The notes under the pieces are model-generated. The model was given only the letters and a program-made list of their open reading frames with translations, was not told the DNA's origin and searched no databases. This document shows positions 35,700 through 48,033 of a stretch of 64,000 bases of DNA, piece after piece. Both the position numbers and the translations under genes were made by a program. Source of the DNA: Trichostrongylus colubriformis (Eukaryota > Nematoda > Chromadorea > Rhabditida > Trichostrongylidae); contig OZ022257.1 in assembly GCA_963978905.1 (NCBI GenBank), positions 12,670,509 through 12,734,508 on the forward strand. The letters run 5' to 3'. Each line of letters begins with the position of its first letter. Position 1 is the stretch's first letter.

Positions 35700-37439
35700 T
35701 TTTTATGAGGAAGGATATCGCTAGCATCCTCTATAATGAAGAGCTCCCAACTTGTTCAGTTTTCAAGGGTACTTAAGAACAGCATAGCTATTACTTTGCT
35801 CGTTGCACGTACATACTCCTGGTGGGATGAAAAGAAAAGCGATAAGTTTCAGTTCAGCTTGAGAGAGGTTCCGTAGTCGCTCAGTGCAGCGATTAGCTGG
35901 CATTGTACAAGCAGTTTGAACTGCAATATAACGGCAAAAACACATAAGATTTCCTCAAATTTCGAGAATTTTCATGTTCTTAGCGGTGTTATATCACTTT
36001 CCGCTGCTCGAAAACTCTATCTGCAAGATTTACTAAGCCTTTTTGCCGTAACGCAGCTATCAGCTTCATGTTATCAGCTCATCACTGAATGTAGGCCCTT
36101 CGGCTCTCACCTTATAGACGGAGCCTTCAGTGCACTCAGTGATTCCTGTTTTCAGAGGAAACGAAACCATTTGAACGGTTCACTTAACGCAAATCGACTG
36201 GTCCATGCCGGTTTTAACATTGGTAAACTTCCTAAACGAAGTGAAAAAGAGCCCTAATTCCCTATCCCGCACCGGAACCCCTCCCTTCCACCACCGGCGA
36301 AGAATTGGCAATGCCCCTAATTGTTATGCTTAGCGATATAATGCATACTTAATGTAAATGGGTTACAAATTGTACCCAAACAAATGTCTTTGTGACTCCT
36401 TGTTTTTTATTAACGGAAAAGTGCTTTACTTTTCCCATCGCAAGGTCCTTTTCCTCCTCAGGAATTTGCGTAATCGAAGTCCCCCTAAGTTGTGGACATC
36501 TTTGGAATAATTTCCAAGTGTTACTTACAAGGTATGGAATGCTACGGATTTAGCCTGTGTTCTACTTCCCTATACAACCCCATGAGGGTGGTATCCAGGG
36601 CACTCCCACGTGTCGATGAAGATAGCCTCTTCAGTACTACCCCCGTCCTCTACGGATACTGAGTACGACCCCCTTTCCTCTAACTCTTCAGTATCACTCA
36701 CTGTTGCCGGGTTGTATAGCTGCAGTGTATTTCATTGCTATGCCTTCTCACTAGAAGCAAAAAGATATTTATTTCACATTTGCCCATACGAGTTCATTGC
36801 GAAGCACCCTTCGCTTCTCGTCTGCTTATTGTTCAGATTCTAGCGCATATCGCGGACCTCTGCAGAGACAACCCCTCCCCCTTCCATCCGGTCAAATACG
36901 ACCCCCTGTCGAGGAACCGAGCACCGGTGTCTTGTGGTATCACCGACCACCCGCTGCAAGTATTTCGGCCGTCGCGCGTTTGGGCATGCTTTGTACGTGG
37001 ACTGCAGAGTACGCCATACAATAGACGCCCAGTACAGCTTTACTGCTTTGATGATTAAGTTAGTTGCTTCTTTTTTTACTGTTGTTTATCATCTGTCTTC
37101 TTTGTTTTCGACTCGATAGTTCGTAATATTTGCGTGCTATATTTTTGGTTTTGTGATACACTGATTATCTAGCAATTGCATAAGTGATCACCCCTTTCTA
37201 CAAATGTAGACGCGGGAATATAGGGGATGCTATGGCAATGAGAAAGGGTATCTTTAAAAAAATCTGCACATCTAAGCATCGTTCAGATTCATTTTGCACA
37301 CTCACGCGCATATTTTTTGTCTGAGCATTAGAGTAAGAGGGAACGGGTTCCTTTCTTCTTCTAGGCTTAGGAAATCGATAACGCCTCCTGTTGGCTGCTC
37401 ATTTTTTCATTAGGGTAGCGCCTTTCCGATTCAGAAGGA
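35700..37439. other. Intergenic, no recognised gene
   Basis: Open frames in both strands overlap one another and show no family motif or matched splice sites. The part from 36600 to 37030 shares blocks with 28050-28390, as two old copies of a dispersed repeat. Confidence 0.4.
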
Positions 37440-37447
37440 AAGGATAT

Positions 37448-37690
37448 GGGTCAAATAAAGAGGGGGGGGGGGAGACGCAACCTTGCGTCGGCGTCGAAAC
37501 TTATTTCCCTCCCTAGGCTTAGGCCGAAATTGATATCTCCCCCTTCCACATAAAAAAGCATATGTCAAAGCATCTGCGTCTCATCTGCGTGTGCCCAAAC
37601 CTAGGGAAGGAAAGGAGCTTTGACGTGGGTGAAACGTCGACGCAAAGTTGCGTATCCCCCCCCCCCCCCCCCCCCGACTTTATTTGACCC
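37448..37690. mobile_element. hAT-like MITE with 8-bp target duplication
   Basis: A perfect 13-bp terminal inverted repeat, GGGTCAAATAAAG and CTTTATTTGACCC, is flanked by the perfect 8-bp direct repeat AAGGATAT (37440-37447 and 37691-37698). Just inside the ends are a run of G (left) and a long run of C (right), followed by inverse ACGCAACCTTGCGTCGGCG/CGACGCAAAGTTGCGT arms. The length is 243 bp with no coding frame. An 8-bp duplication points to the hAT superfamily. Confidence 0.88.
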
Positions 37691-38013
37691 AAGGATATGA
37701 ATTCCCATTTGCTCTATGAATACGATTCACCATCTAATCTATAGCTGTTGTAGAGCGTTCCTGGTGCCTTGAAGTTGGAAGCCACTCATGATTGTGCCGT
37801 CGTCCCTTACCTCCGATATTGTTCAACATTAATCAGTTCGAACACCGAAGTGTATATTTTTATCTGACCTTACTTGAGGGTAGTAGGGGCTTCTCCCCAA
37901 AGTAAGGCATAGGTTACAAGCCTAGGCAAAAATAGCGCCAGACACCTAGCACAGTGAAGTGCCCCTTCCACCCCAACTACATGAGCTTCGCCTTTTTAAA
38001 AATTATTTTCTAT

Positions 38014-38039
38014 TTTTGCAGACACCACTAATTAATGTT
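38014..38039 (+). promoter_or_regulatory. Probable SL trans-splice acceptor and short 5' UTR
   Basis: TTTTTGCAG ending at 38021 is followed, 18 nt later, by an ATG in frame with the rest of the zinc-finger gene. No upstream coding exon of fitting phase was found, so a trans-spliced leader is the simplest reading. An earlier cis exon is not excluded. Confidence 0.5.
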
Positions 38040-41000
38040 ATGGTGGAGCTCGCTGTTGGCGATCTTTACGATCAGATTGCTAGTCAACAAGAAGGCGTCG
38101 TGATCTGCCCTGAAGCAATATACGAGTGCAAGTATTGCGCTATGTTTCAGGTACTATACTTTATTTTTTAGTACTCCTATAATTTTGTGATCACCATGTA
38201 CTGGAACTGTATCTCTGAAGAAATTTCTTGCTTTGTACGTGAATGGAGAAGGCAAAAAATTGTTACGCTTGTTACGCGTTACGCTACGATGCACAACGCC
38301 CTTCATTGCATACATTGACGCAATAATTTTTTCCGTATTTATTGCATTTTTGGTTTCTCATCTTAGCCATGCGCTTTATCTACATGTTGATGGTTTTTGA
38401 TTTTATAGCTATTAGCTTTTAGTACTTGTTTTCACAGCGTCGCTGAATGCTCACCGATCAGTTTCATTGTAGATCTCTGGCTCCGAACTACGTGACTCTG
38501 ATAGGGGTCGATCTCATGCCGCCGCCCATCGCATTACTTTTGAAGCTCTACTTGAGCCTGCACCCGTGCTCATTTGTCCAATATGTGATCTGCCACAGAA
38601 GACCAGTGAGGTTGCATGCGTATTCGGCTGTATGTTCAACGATCTGGATCTTGTAAGTTAGCAATGAACAAACATTGCCGGCTATACCGTCTTTGTTCTC
38701 TTTACCCCGTGGCAATTTTGAGGTTGAACATTTGGAGCGAGATCACAGTGATATCCTTGCCGACGATATGGTGTGCGATTTTTCGGACCCACGATACCTC
38801 TTTACAACATTTCAAGAGAAACAAGCAACAAGTTCGATATCCGATCAAAGGTAGCATTCCACAGTCGAGATTATACTTGTTCTAAGAGTTTAACAATCTT
38901 GTATTTTTACTTGAAGTTTTGAATGGATTTTCAAATGTTCGGTGATTAAGGAGTACTGAACAGCGTAGTGGTGCGAATGGAGATGACGATCGGAATACCA
39001 TAGTCCTTGTGAGTTATGGTCTTTTCACATGTTTGTAGACCTGTGTCTAAGCGTGATACCATCACGCATTCGGCTCTTTGTTCCTCCTCATGTTAAACAC
39101 TCAAATGATCCTTTTTGTTCAATCTTACTTTCTTGTTTTGCAATGTCTCTAGGTTTGCGAACAGCCATATCTAGTTTTCAGATTTAACTAGGCTTTAAAT
39201 AAACTCGAAGGGAGAGTAGCAGCTCGGCTGTCTATGATTTTTTTCCAAGCAGAGAGGAATTTCGGAGTGGAGTCTTTTTCCTTTCTCGCAAGAGCAATTT
39301 CAAATATTGTCGTCAAATTAGTTAACTTACCTCGTAGCTCTTTTCTCCTTCCCTTCCTCTTGTGTTTCAGTGGTACTGTATACAGTAGTTTTACTGAGAT
39401 CGATCACAAAGATGAGATGTTTCTTTGAAAAGAATTATTTTCCACCATTTGTGAGCGTCTAAATCTATCCTTCCTCTTTGTAGAGTGATGCTGATGAAGA
39501 AAGTGGGGCGAACTCAACAGATGAAGAAGAAATGGAGCAGAAATACTCTCCAGATGGTGCTCCAAATGGACGTTCTATGAACGAATTAGTAAATGATAGG
39601 GTAACCTTTCTGCTCGTATGACGGCCTCATTGATTTCTCTTCTGTTAAACAATGGGAATTCCTGTTCAGAACTCAAACAACGGACATTCGACGTCAGGAG
39701 TAGTAGACATGGAAGCAAATGATTCTCATGAAACTGGACAGCCGGCTCCCAGCACTTCCCAGGTTTCATAACATGTCTATCGCTATGAAGCGATATGGCT
39801 TACAGTTGTAAATACTCAGGTGCGAATAAATAGGGATAAGGATCCTGTAGGTAATGTAGACGATGCTCCTATGGATACAGAAAGGTCTATGGATAAGCAT
39901 CCACAGATTGTACACCATAAAACGTCGCCTCGTAAGCAGATGGCTGGTGTCAGGTATCTTTTTACTTGCTCTGCAATAAACTTGTTGTTGGTTTTCTATA
40001 ATGATTTCTGTCTCCAGTATAATAACATGTCTTGCTTGCGGCTGGTCGCCATCATCAGTCCATGATGCAAATCGTATGCGTAATGAACTGTCTTCACATG
40101 TACGTCTACACATAAGGGGAGAATCAGGAAATCTTCCTGGTAGAAGTGACAGCTTTTTCGCGGTGAGATCTCTTAGTTGCATAGTACACATCATCTATGG
40201 ATTCTACTATTTGATGTTTTTTTTAGGATAAGCGACTCTTGAGTTGCATGGATTTCAGCTTGGAAGAATACTTTGAGAAAGAACACCTCACTGATCTTAG
40301 CGGCACAATAAACTCAAGAATTATGGAGCGGGTATATGGGGATCTTCTGGCCACGGTTGGTTGTTTATGTCTCTGATGATACTTTGAATGTTGCATATGA
40401 ATTCTTTTTCATTCAGTTATTCGGAGTATGTGTGCCACTTGTATATCGGATTTTGCATGGTAACAATGGCAACCCGTTCCGTTCGCCAGATACTTTCAGC
40501 ACTAAACGGAGGAAGACCCGACGTGTGAATAGATCAAAGGGTGGCAAAGGTCATAAGCTCTTCAGAGGTTTTTGTTCATGGTTACGGTAAATTCTAATGC
40601 TTAATCCAGATAGCTCACGAAAGACTTCCTCACGAGCTAGCAAAGATTTGCGTAGAACAAATTCCACTAGCACATTAACGACAGATAGGTATTTCCATTT
40701 TTTTCATCTTTTTCATTCTCATCAGATATATTCAACCTTACTCAAATTCACACTTTAGTCTCACTAGCGATGCTGACAGCAGCACCCACGAAAACGTGGA
40801 TCTTCTGGGCATCGGGAATTTCGAATCGGACCAGGTTCGTCTGTGTATTCGTCTAACTATGCATTTATTTGTTTATCTGCTTTAATACATAATCATTACC
40901 TGTTTTTTAATTAAACTGTGCTCTCTTGCTATACATTGTCGCTAACAGATCTGAGATGGTTGATTCTTACATAATAGTGGCTGTGCATCTGAAGAAGTGG

Positions 41001-44000
41001 TATTCCATCTCTTTCCTCATATTTAATGCTTCCGCCCATGCTGAATTCTCCCACCAGCTCTCAAATTAGCCAGCGTATCCGTAGATGCCTATTTATCCAC
41101 GAATTAGCTATTACCTTCGATTGCTCCACTACGTACGAGTAATGTTTTTATTGCTTGTACGCAATTTTTAATGGAACTCCTGGTTTTGTGAAGAGAAGTG
41201 ACTCAAACAAAATGTTGAGCGCGAACATGTAAACACAGATGCTTCTTTCTCTTTCTTTCTTCCTTTTCTAGTGAATTCTTTTCTTCTTGCCACTTTCTAA
41301 CTATTCAAGTTCTTATACAATGATTGCAGCACATCCAGTGCGCTCGTGCGGAGTGTGGACACTACCTGCTCACTCCTTCTGATCGCATTTCAATAGTTCG
41401 TCATGTTGCTGCACATATACGCCATGACGAGATGCGCCTGTTAAAAACTGCAGGAGTCTCTCCTCTGGTTGCGTGTGACTGTGGAGTGGCGGTGGGATCT
41501 TGATTAGCTAGCATTCTCAATAGTAGAGAACTTCAAACATCCGGGATTTAGATGGGCTCTCCAATGGGCTACATCTATCACATTGTGCATGATCATGTTT
41601 TTGAGCGGAAAAAGTTCTCTGATCTGGCAGCGACGATTGTTTCGTATCTCATGCTGGTGGGTTTGACGAGTTTATTCAGATGCCTCTATAATTCCATTCG
41701 TTGAAACTATTTCGTAGAGCTGTTGTAGATTGTGGAGACGGCAATAGAATCTGTATTAGCCGTACGTGTCGATTTTCGGGCCATAAAGTGGACCTTTTGG
41801 TGTGCCTATTTTGCTCTCGAAAACGATGAAGGTAATTTTCTTCCTCCATGACTTGGTGTTTTCACCTCCTCATTTTTATTTGTTCAACTATTTACATATG
41901 TCTCTTCCTTATTCTTTGTCCACTGCGCATGCAGTTTTTTCTTTTCTTTGTTCAACTCTTTCTTCATTGTCTCTTTGCAGCTACTGCTGACTTTTTTCAA
42001 GTTTGTTCGCACTTTTATGTGCAAATAATTGTGCTATGGTTCAGGTGACGAGAATTTATTCATCGACAGCACGGATCTGAACGAACATTGGTGGAAACTA
42101 TGGGAAAGCTTGTTAGATGAATGTATGACAGGAAAAAGTCAGTAGCTGATTTTTCCTTTCTGTGAGTGTTTAATTTCAGTATTTTAAGTATTTAATTTCC
42201 AGATATGACCCTTGGAGACACAATCAAGCTGTTCGAAATGCATCCGTTCGTTCATGAGGAACGACTTCGAATAAGGAAGCACAAGTCGATTCCAGTTATG
42301 GATGCAGACAGAATTCAGCGTTCACTTTCATCGGTAACCTTGGCATTCACTTTCAGAGATGCTGTCTACAATTTTCAATTATTTCTATTTCCATGTTCAG
42401 GTTTGGCTTCATCTCACTCAGTGGTCGAATGATCCAATCAAACGTGTACATCTTGCAAGCGAGTCGCGATGGATTCGTCTTGCTCAGATCCGTAGGAGAG
42501 TGTTTTTGGAGTGTAAAAAGGTTAGATCCTGCTATTGTTCGGCACATGAAGCAAATTTTACTATAGATAGCAGGTAGGCTGTACGTAGAAATGGTCTGAT
42601 CTCTGTTCATTGCGTGTTTTCCATGATAGCATTTTATCCGTTCAGGGTGACCAGGGAAAGCCGGACAGTTGGCGAAGCATCACAGTTTGCACGATCCCTT
42701 CATCTTTCGAGTTCGTTAATTGTTGTGTTCTTTACATTCATGGATTTTTATTTTTGCTATGGTTTAATATAATATACAATATACATATAAAGTTGAATAT
42801 GAATCAAGTTGCAGATTCAAGCAACGGCAGTTACCGACCGTGGCTGCTGATTCTTCGCCTGTGGCTGTACGGGGTATGTAAAAGTTGCCAGCGTTATATC
42901 ACTTATGCCGTTTCTTCCATGTTGTTTAACGAGTTGCTCTGTTGTGCCTCGTTAACTCTGTAACTCCAGACTCGGATGCTGTAACCAATACGTCAGGAAC
43001 AGCTAACGATTCCATGATGGATGTTGTAGATGCAGCTCCTCAGGAAGATGCTACGACATCTACGAACGCTGTGAGCTCTGCTTGCATCGTCGAGAAATAT
43101 CACATCAGTAGTTCGACGCTTTCATGGCATTGCAAACATATCTCTTTCATATTTCAGGAAACTAGTGATCCTCAGCCGTCTTCAGGGTTTTTCGCTGATC
43201 TTTTAGCTGCTTCAAAGAATAGTTGCCAGGTAAAGCTTAGCTATGTGTGGTGGCTTTTTTTCATTGGAGCTCTCAATACCTAGGTGCTGTGACCTCAAAG
43301 CAGCACAATATGTTGTGTCATGCTCCCTCGTCATTCTGTCTTGCTACCGTAAATTTTCATTTTACACCAACCGCGATGTTATTTCGGATGCCTTATAGTG
43401 AAGAGTATTCTACGCCTGTTTCGAAGGAAGATAAAAACGAAAAGAAATAGGGGGATGAATGAAGAAGGTAGAGCAGAATTGATTTCAGACCGAAGAAGAA
43501 GCTGCAGCAGCTGAGCTGAGTGGAAAACACGTCCATTGTACGATATGTGCGAATGTTTGCATACGTGCAGATAATACTGCTTACATCAAAGTACGCTATT
43601 TGTTACTATTCATGGCTGTTAGTTTTACTCAAAGAAGGCAATAAGTTGTGGGCACGACTTGGCAGCGTTCTACTCTTTAAGAATCACTGTGCACTTCATG
43701 CTGTTCTGGAGGGACGGATGCTGTGCTCGCTTTATATACATAGAGCAGCTGATAGGCCACAAATGTGTCCTTTCTGTCCCACCGAAATGAATGTTTACAA
43801 GCCAACGGAATTTTTGGAACACATTAGAAGTAAGTGTGACTTCTGCTGTTTGCTTACAGCCTTGAAAAAGATGTATGGTTTCAGAAAAGCATGAAAATAA
43901 ATCTCGCACGATATATGATCGATTCCTTTCCCGATTTTTCCCTGTTTCAAAGGTTTGTAGGATTTAAGGGCTGGTTAGCATTTGTGGTTCATGTGTGTGG

Positions 44001-47000
44001 TTATTGTACAACTCAAGCAATTCTTAGGTATTCACTGCACCTGCCGTTGAAGACAATCCTAAAGAGGATGAACAATGTAGAAGTGATTTCATTATTCGAT
44101 GTCAACGATCTAGTTGTTGCGGTGTTGATCCGGTATTTCCTCTTTATTATCTTATTTACATCAATTTTTATGGGCTGCAGATCGTGTGGTGGATTTCCAG
44201 GTGATCGTATTGCCTAACGATAAAGCTATCGCTCTCGCAAATGTGGACATTGCTGTCGTGAAGCATATGTTGTGGCACGTACGCAATGACTCATTTCTGG
44301 TTAGCAATTTGTCATTGTGTTTTTTTTTGCACGAGTATGCAAAAGCTCCGTGTCGTAGTACATTCATTACGCATTACACTCTGAGGCTTTATTGAAGGAA
44401 CTGGATTCGGTGGAACGAGAAGTCCTCACGCGAGCATTGATGATCCGTTTGTCGTGTGCTCAAATGCGGCAAGTGCTGTTTATGGCAAGAAGAGTCGCGA
44501 AGCAATTCAATAAGTACGGAATCTAACAGGTTTTTAAATTAAGGATCAATGATCTAGTGGCAATTTTCAGATATAAAGAGACGGAGTTGATAAGATACAT
44601 CCAAGAAAAAGTGGAAGAGATTGGTTGCACTCTCTTTGGCATGAATAAGGGATTAGTTTTTCAGGTAAGGATATGTAAGACAGGTTTCTTTGAAGTATGT
44701 CAGCGTGTTCGCTAGAGAGCTCAATATAGCCCGTAATTGTTTTTTAGCTTTTGATATTTTTGGATTTTTATCGACAAGGGCTGACCATGTACTTCTCTCA
44801 TACGATTTTAGATGGTGTTCACTCGCCGTTTTGTGCGTGATCAAAGTGGCATGCAGCTGTATCCTCCATGCGTATGTCGCCTTTGTGTGGACAAAGAGCT
44901 GCCTCGTTACTCGGTTTGTGGAGCTGTTTCTGCTGTATTTGTGTTTGCTTGTATTAAAATCACTTTTTAGAGTGACCGTCGGAAACGTGCCTTCGTCGCA
45001 TATGCTCATCCGGTCGTTCTTCATATCTTGGAACATTTATCGGCAGGACAGCTACCACAAAATGTGTGAATTTGAAATGAAATGTTATGGATGAGGCGCT
45101 TACACATTCTCTGTTCCTTTAGGTTACATCGTCAACCGATATTATGAGATGGGAGAGTGCATGTGCAGTTGATGGGCTACGCTTTAAAAATGTGTCAATG
45201 GCTATAAAACATGTACTTGATGCCCATAACGATCTTGTGGAATTGAGGTTTGTCGGTTGTACCGATATTTGTTGTTTATCATTCAGTTAAGCTTTTCCAG
45301 TGCGTTGGATTTGATGTTAGAAGATATGGGAATTTTCCAACTTTTCCGAGACGCGATATCATCTGCGTTGGGTGACCAGGCATGGCAACTGGAGGTTAGA
45401 TTGCTACTTATTCCTTTATTATGTTAATTCATTTTTTGCTAAATCCTTGTTGTTATGTTTATTGTTTTCTGTGTTGCTGTCTATGAAAAATCCATACGTT
45501 CAGGAGGCACTGGGATTCGGCGCGTACACCGCGAAAGTCTGCCCTAGACCGGACTTTTTCAATGAAACGGAGACTGGTGAGTAGATAAGGTTGAAGCTGT
45601 GCGCGCAATCGTAACAAGTGCAACTGATACAGAAAGCATTCATCGGCCAGACTGTACTCGACCATGGGACACATCAACGCAGTTGTGCGCGTGCTCCGAA
45701 CCTGTACCATCGCAACAGGGAGCAGGTGCTTCGGCGGACCTATCGTTACAACCGCGATCCAGAATGAGAGCGTGAGTAAAGAGTTGAATTCACTGATGCC
45801 TAACCATGTGTAGAGTGTGAAATTTTGTGGCTTCAGAACGTCGTTGCGTGATATGCCGGAGGCTTCCGCAGCATGTTACGAGGAGTTTTTGCATGAGTCG
45901 GAAGATCGGGAAGAACAGCCTTCTCTCCCTTCATTCAATGCTAGTGGAGACGATGAGCAAGCAACAAGTAACTTACAATCATCATCGACTTCGCTTCTGA
46001 ATTCTACCAGTGTGTTTCGAATCGTTGCTTATTATGCTTTCCAATCAGCTTTGGCTGAAATTGCGCGTTCTTTTTTCGGTCCCTTACAGCATTTTTCTTA
46101 CTTAGTGTTTCTATACGTCTGGTTTGTAGTTGATCGCTCCTGCCAGAAGAAAGAAAAGATCCTCTTTCATGTTATCACTGATAGGACTGCTGAAATTATT
46201 CCTTTGTTTCTTTTTACTTACCTTTCGTGCACATCTTAAAAGAACCAATCAGTATGAAGCTTCTCTCAAAATATAGTGTTCCACCCATTAGTACACAACT
46301 GGTCTACCTACTGGCGGGTTGGTCTGGTCTCCCAACATCGATTTTTAGAATTACTACTAATGGAACAATTGCTGTGTTCGGATGTGGCGAACGCTTTTTG
46401 CGATGGTGCTTTTTTCTTCTAAAATTACTTATTTCCAGTGGGACCGTCGAGTTCTCTCCCAGCGGTGAAAGTGGAGACAGAAGAGGCAGGAACGGCAACA
46501 AGCAGCTTTGACAATTCAGTCGCCGCACTTGCTGACGGGATCTCTGCGACGGACCAGTCATCGGCTGATGGTGGCACTGAAACAGCTGAAAACAGAATGG
46601 CGAGTTCGGTACGTTGTATTGTGCTGGCTTACATTTTTGCCCTCTCTTTTGGTATACGTATAGCTTGGATGACTTTGCAGAAGAAAAAGCGACCGGACAG
46701 GTTCAAGCGAGCGAGACAGAAACGTGTGAAAGAAATAAAACGAGAGATCGACGGAATGGTTGTACCTCAGCGATATAAAACACTGCCGCTCAAGGTGATC
46801 AATGCTAGAATGCTTCTTGATTTTCTTTCCATTTAATTTCTATGGAATGGTGTTTTGTGTTATTGCGGTCGTCCCACCGCTGTTAATAGACACTGTGAAG
46901 CACAAATGTGGCTTCGAGATCTTCAACCCACTCATGTTCATAGCTCATGCGTCCAGTTAACTGCGCATTTCCCCATTCTTACTTCTTTTGCACCTTGAAT

Positions 47001-47626
47001 TTATGGATCTGATTTTTTGATGGTGGGAATTGCCTGTGAATGATGGGCTCTCTTGCTGACCACATTCTCTTGTTTTGACCTAATGGTAAACACCTGCTCT
47101 AACGTGAAGTATTCCAAGAGCAGACAATTGAATAAATAATTTGTAACTTTTCGTTTTTTAGAATGTCATCCAAGGCTCTAAGACTGTGGCTGCTGCTCTT
47201 GCTGCTGCTCTCGGATCACCTAGCTCAACCACAGAAGGATCCCATACACAGACCACGTCGCAGCCAGAGCAAAGAGCTGAACAACAGGAGGCAACGAAGA
47301 GTGCAGCACAACCACCTGCCTCAGGATCACGGACGAATTCGACCACTTCGGACGGGTATGCACTTTTTGAAAGGAAAATCACTGAAAAGAGGGTGGTTTG
47401 CAGCGACTCGATTCTTATTGACTTATCATTTCATTGTATTGCAGTATATTCTATCTGTCACAATAGAATCCTTTTTAGAAATAACGATGAAACGGAGCTC
47501 GCGTTGGGTAGAGTTGCGAAGAAGCCTCGACTTGCAACGGGTGCTCGGGTTGGAACGGAGGTGATAAAGAAAGTGGACAGTATTGCATCGGACTACTTCA
47601 GACGGCGTCTACGTCCGCCTAGGTGA
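38040..47626 (+). CDS. Large multi-zinc-finger protein, family not recognised
   Basis: Forty exons: 38040-38150, 38473-38652, 38723-38850, 38969-39008, 39484-39600, 39670-39762, 39820-39953, 40018-40162, 40227-40331, 40417-40567, 40610-40688, 40759-40834, 41330-41491, 41552-41656, 41729-41831, 42045-42137, 42203-42333, 42401-42520, 42646-42710, 42815-42873, 42970-43070, 43158-43229, 43489-43590, 43682-43829, 43885-43952, 44028-44121, 44181-44299, 44386-44513, 44571-44664, 44812-44913, 44971-45063, 45123-45247, 45301-45394, 45504-45576, 45633-45771, 45837-45967 (or 46009), 46439-46608, 46681-46794, 47162-47355, 47479-47626. Phase holds throughout; about 1501 residues (1515 with the longer exon 36). 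C2H2-like fingers include CKYC..SHAAAH, ICPIC..EHLERDH, TCLAC..SSHVRLH, QCARAEC..RHVAAH, HCTIC..HCALH, MCPFC..LEHIRKKH and CVCRLC..LHILEH. Acidic serine-rich stretches lie near 155-205. KKKRPDRFKRARQKR (near 1350) looks like an NLS. A nuclear, chromatin or transcription role is inference. Confidence 0.87.
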
Positions 47627-48033
47627 TAATAAGAGAAATTGTGCATGTTTGTATAACGAAAGTTTTGTTTCGTTTAGTCGTTAGTTACTTTCCTCAACTT
47701 GGAGTTTATTTTACTTGAGTTTTCTTCATTCATGCCATTTTTTTCTCTAATTTCCGGGTATAGTTTACTCTCAGTTATGTATCTCCTCTCCACAAATTTC
47801 AAAGTCAACGCGACGTTCTGAACGTTGTGTATGAAGTTTTATTGTACATAGCTATTTTTTCATAGAAATGAATTCATTCTCAGATAGGTGTGAGATAAAA
47901 GGCGTACTTGTGCGATTTCTCTTTATTTTTTGTTTCGAAATATTGAGGAGCATTGAATAGCGCAGGAAAGATCCTGAAACAGTGGAGGGTGGATGGTTGC
48001 TCCAAAGATCTGATAAGCTCGAACCCACCCTTG
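47627..48033. other. Shared 3' region of two convergent genes
   Basis: Only 407 bp separate the stop of the zinc-finger gene (plus) from the stop of the peroxidase gene (minus). The stretch must hold both 3' UTRs. A minus-strand AATAAA lies at 47922-47927. Confidence 0.7.
47922..47927 (-). terminator. Likely poly(A) signal of the peroxidase gene
   Basis: AATAAA on the minus strand, about 107 bp beyond the stop codon at 48034-48036, a normal nematode 3' UTR distance. Confidence 0.55.
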
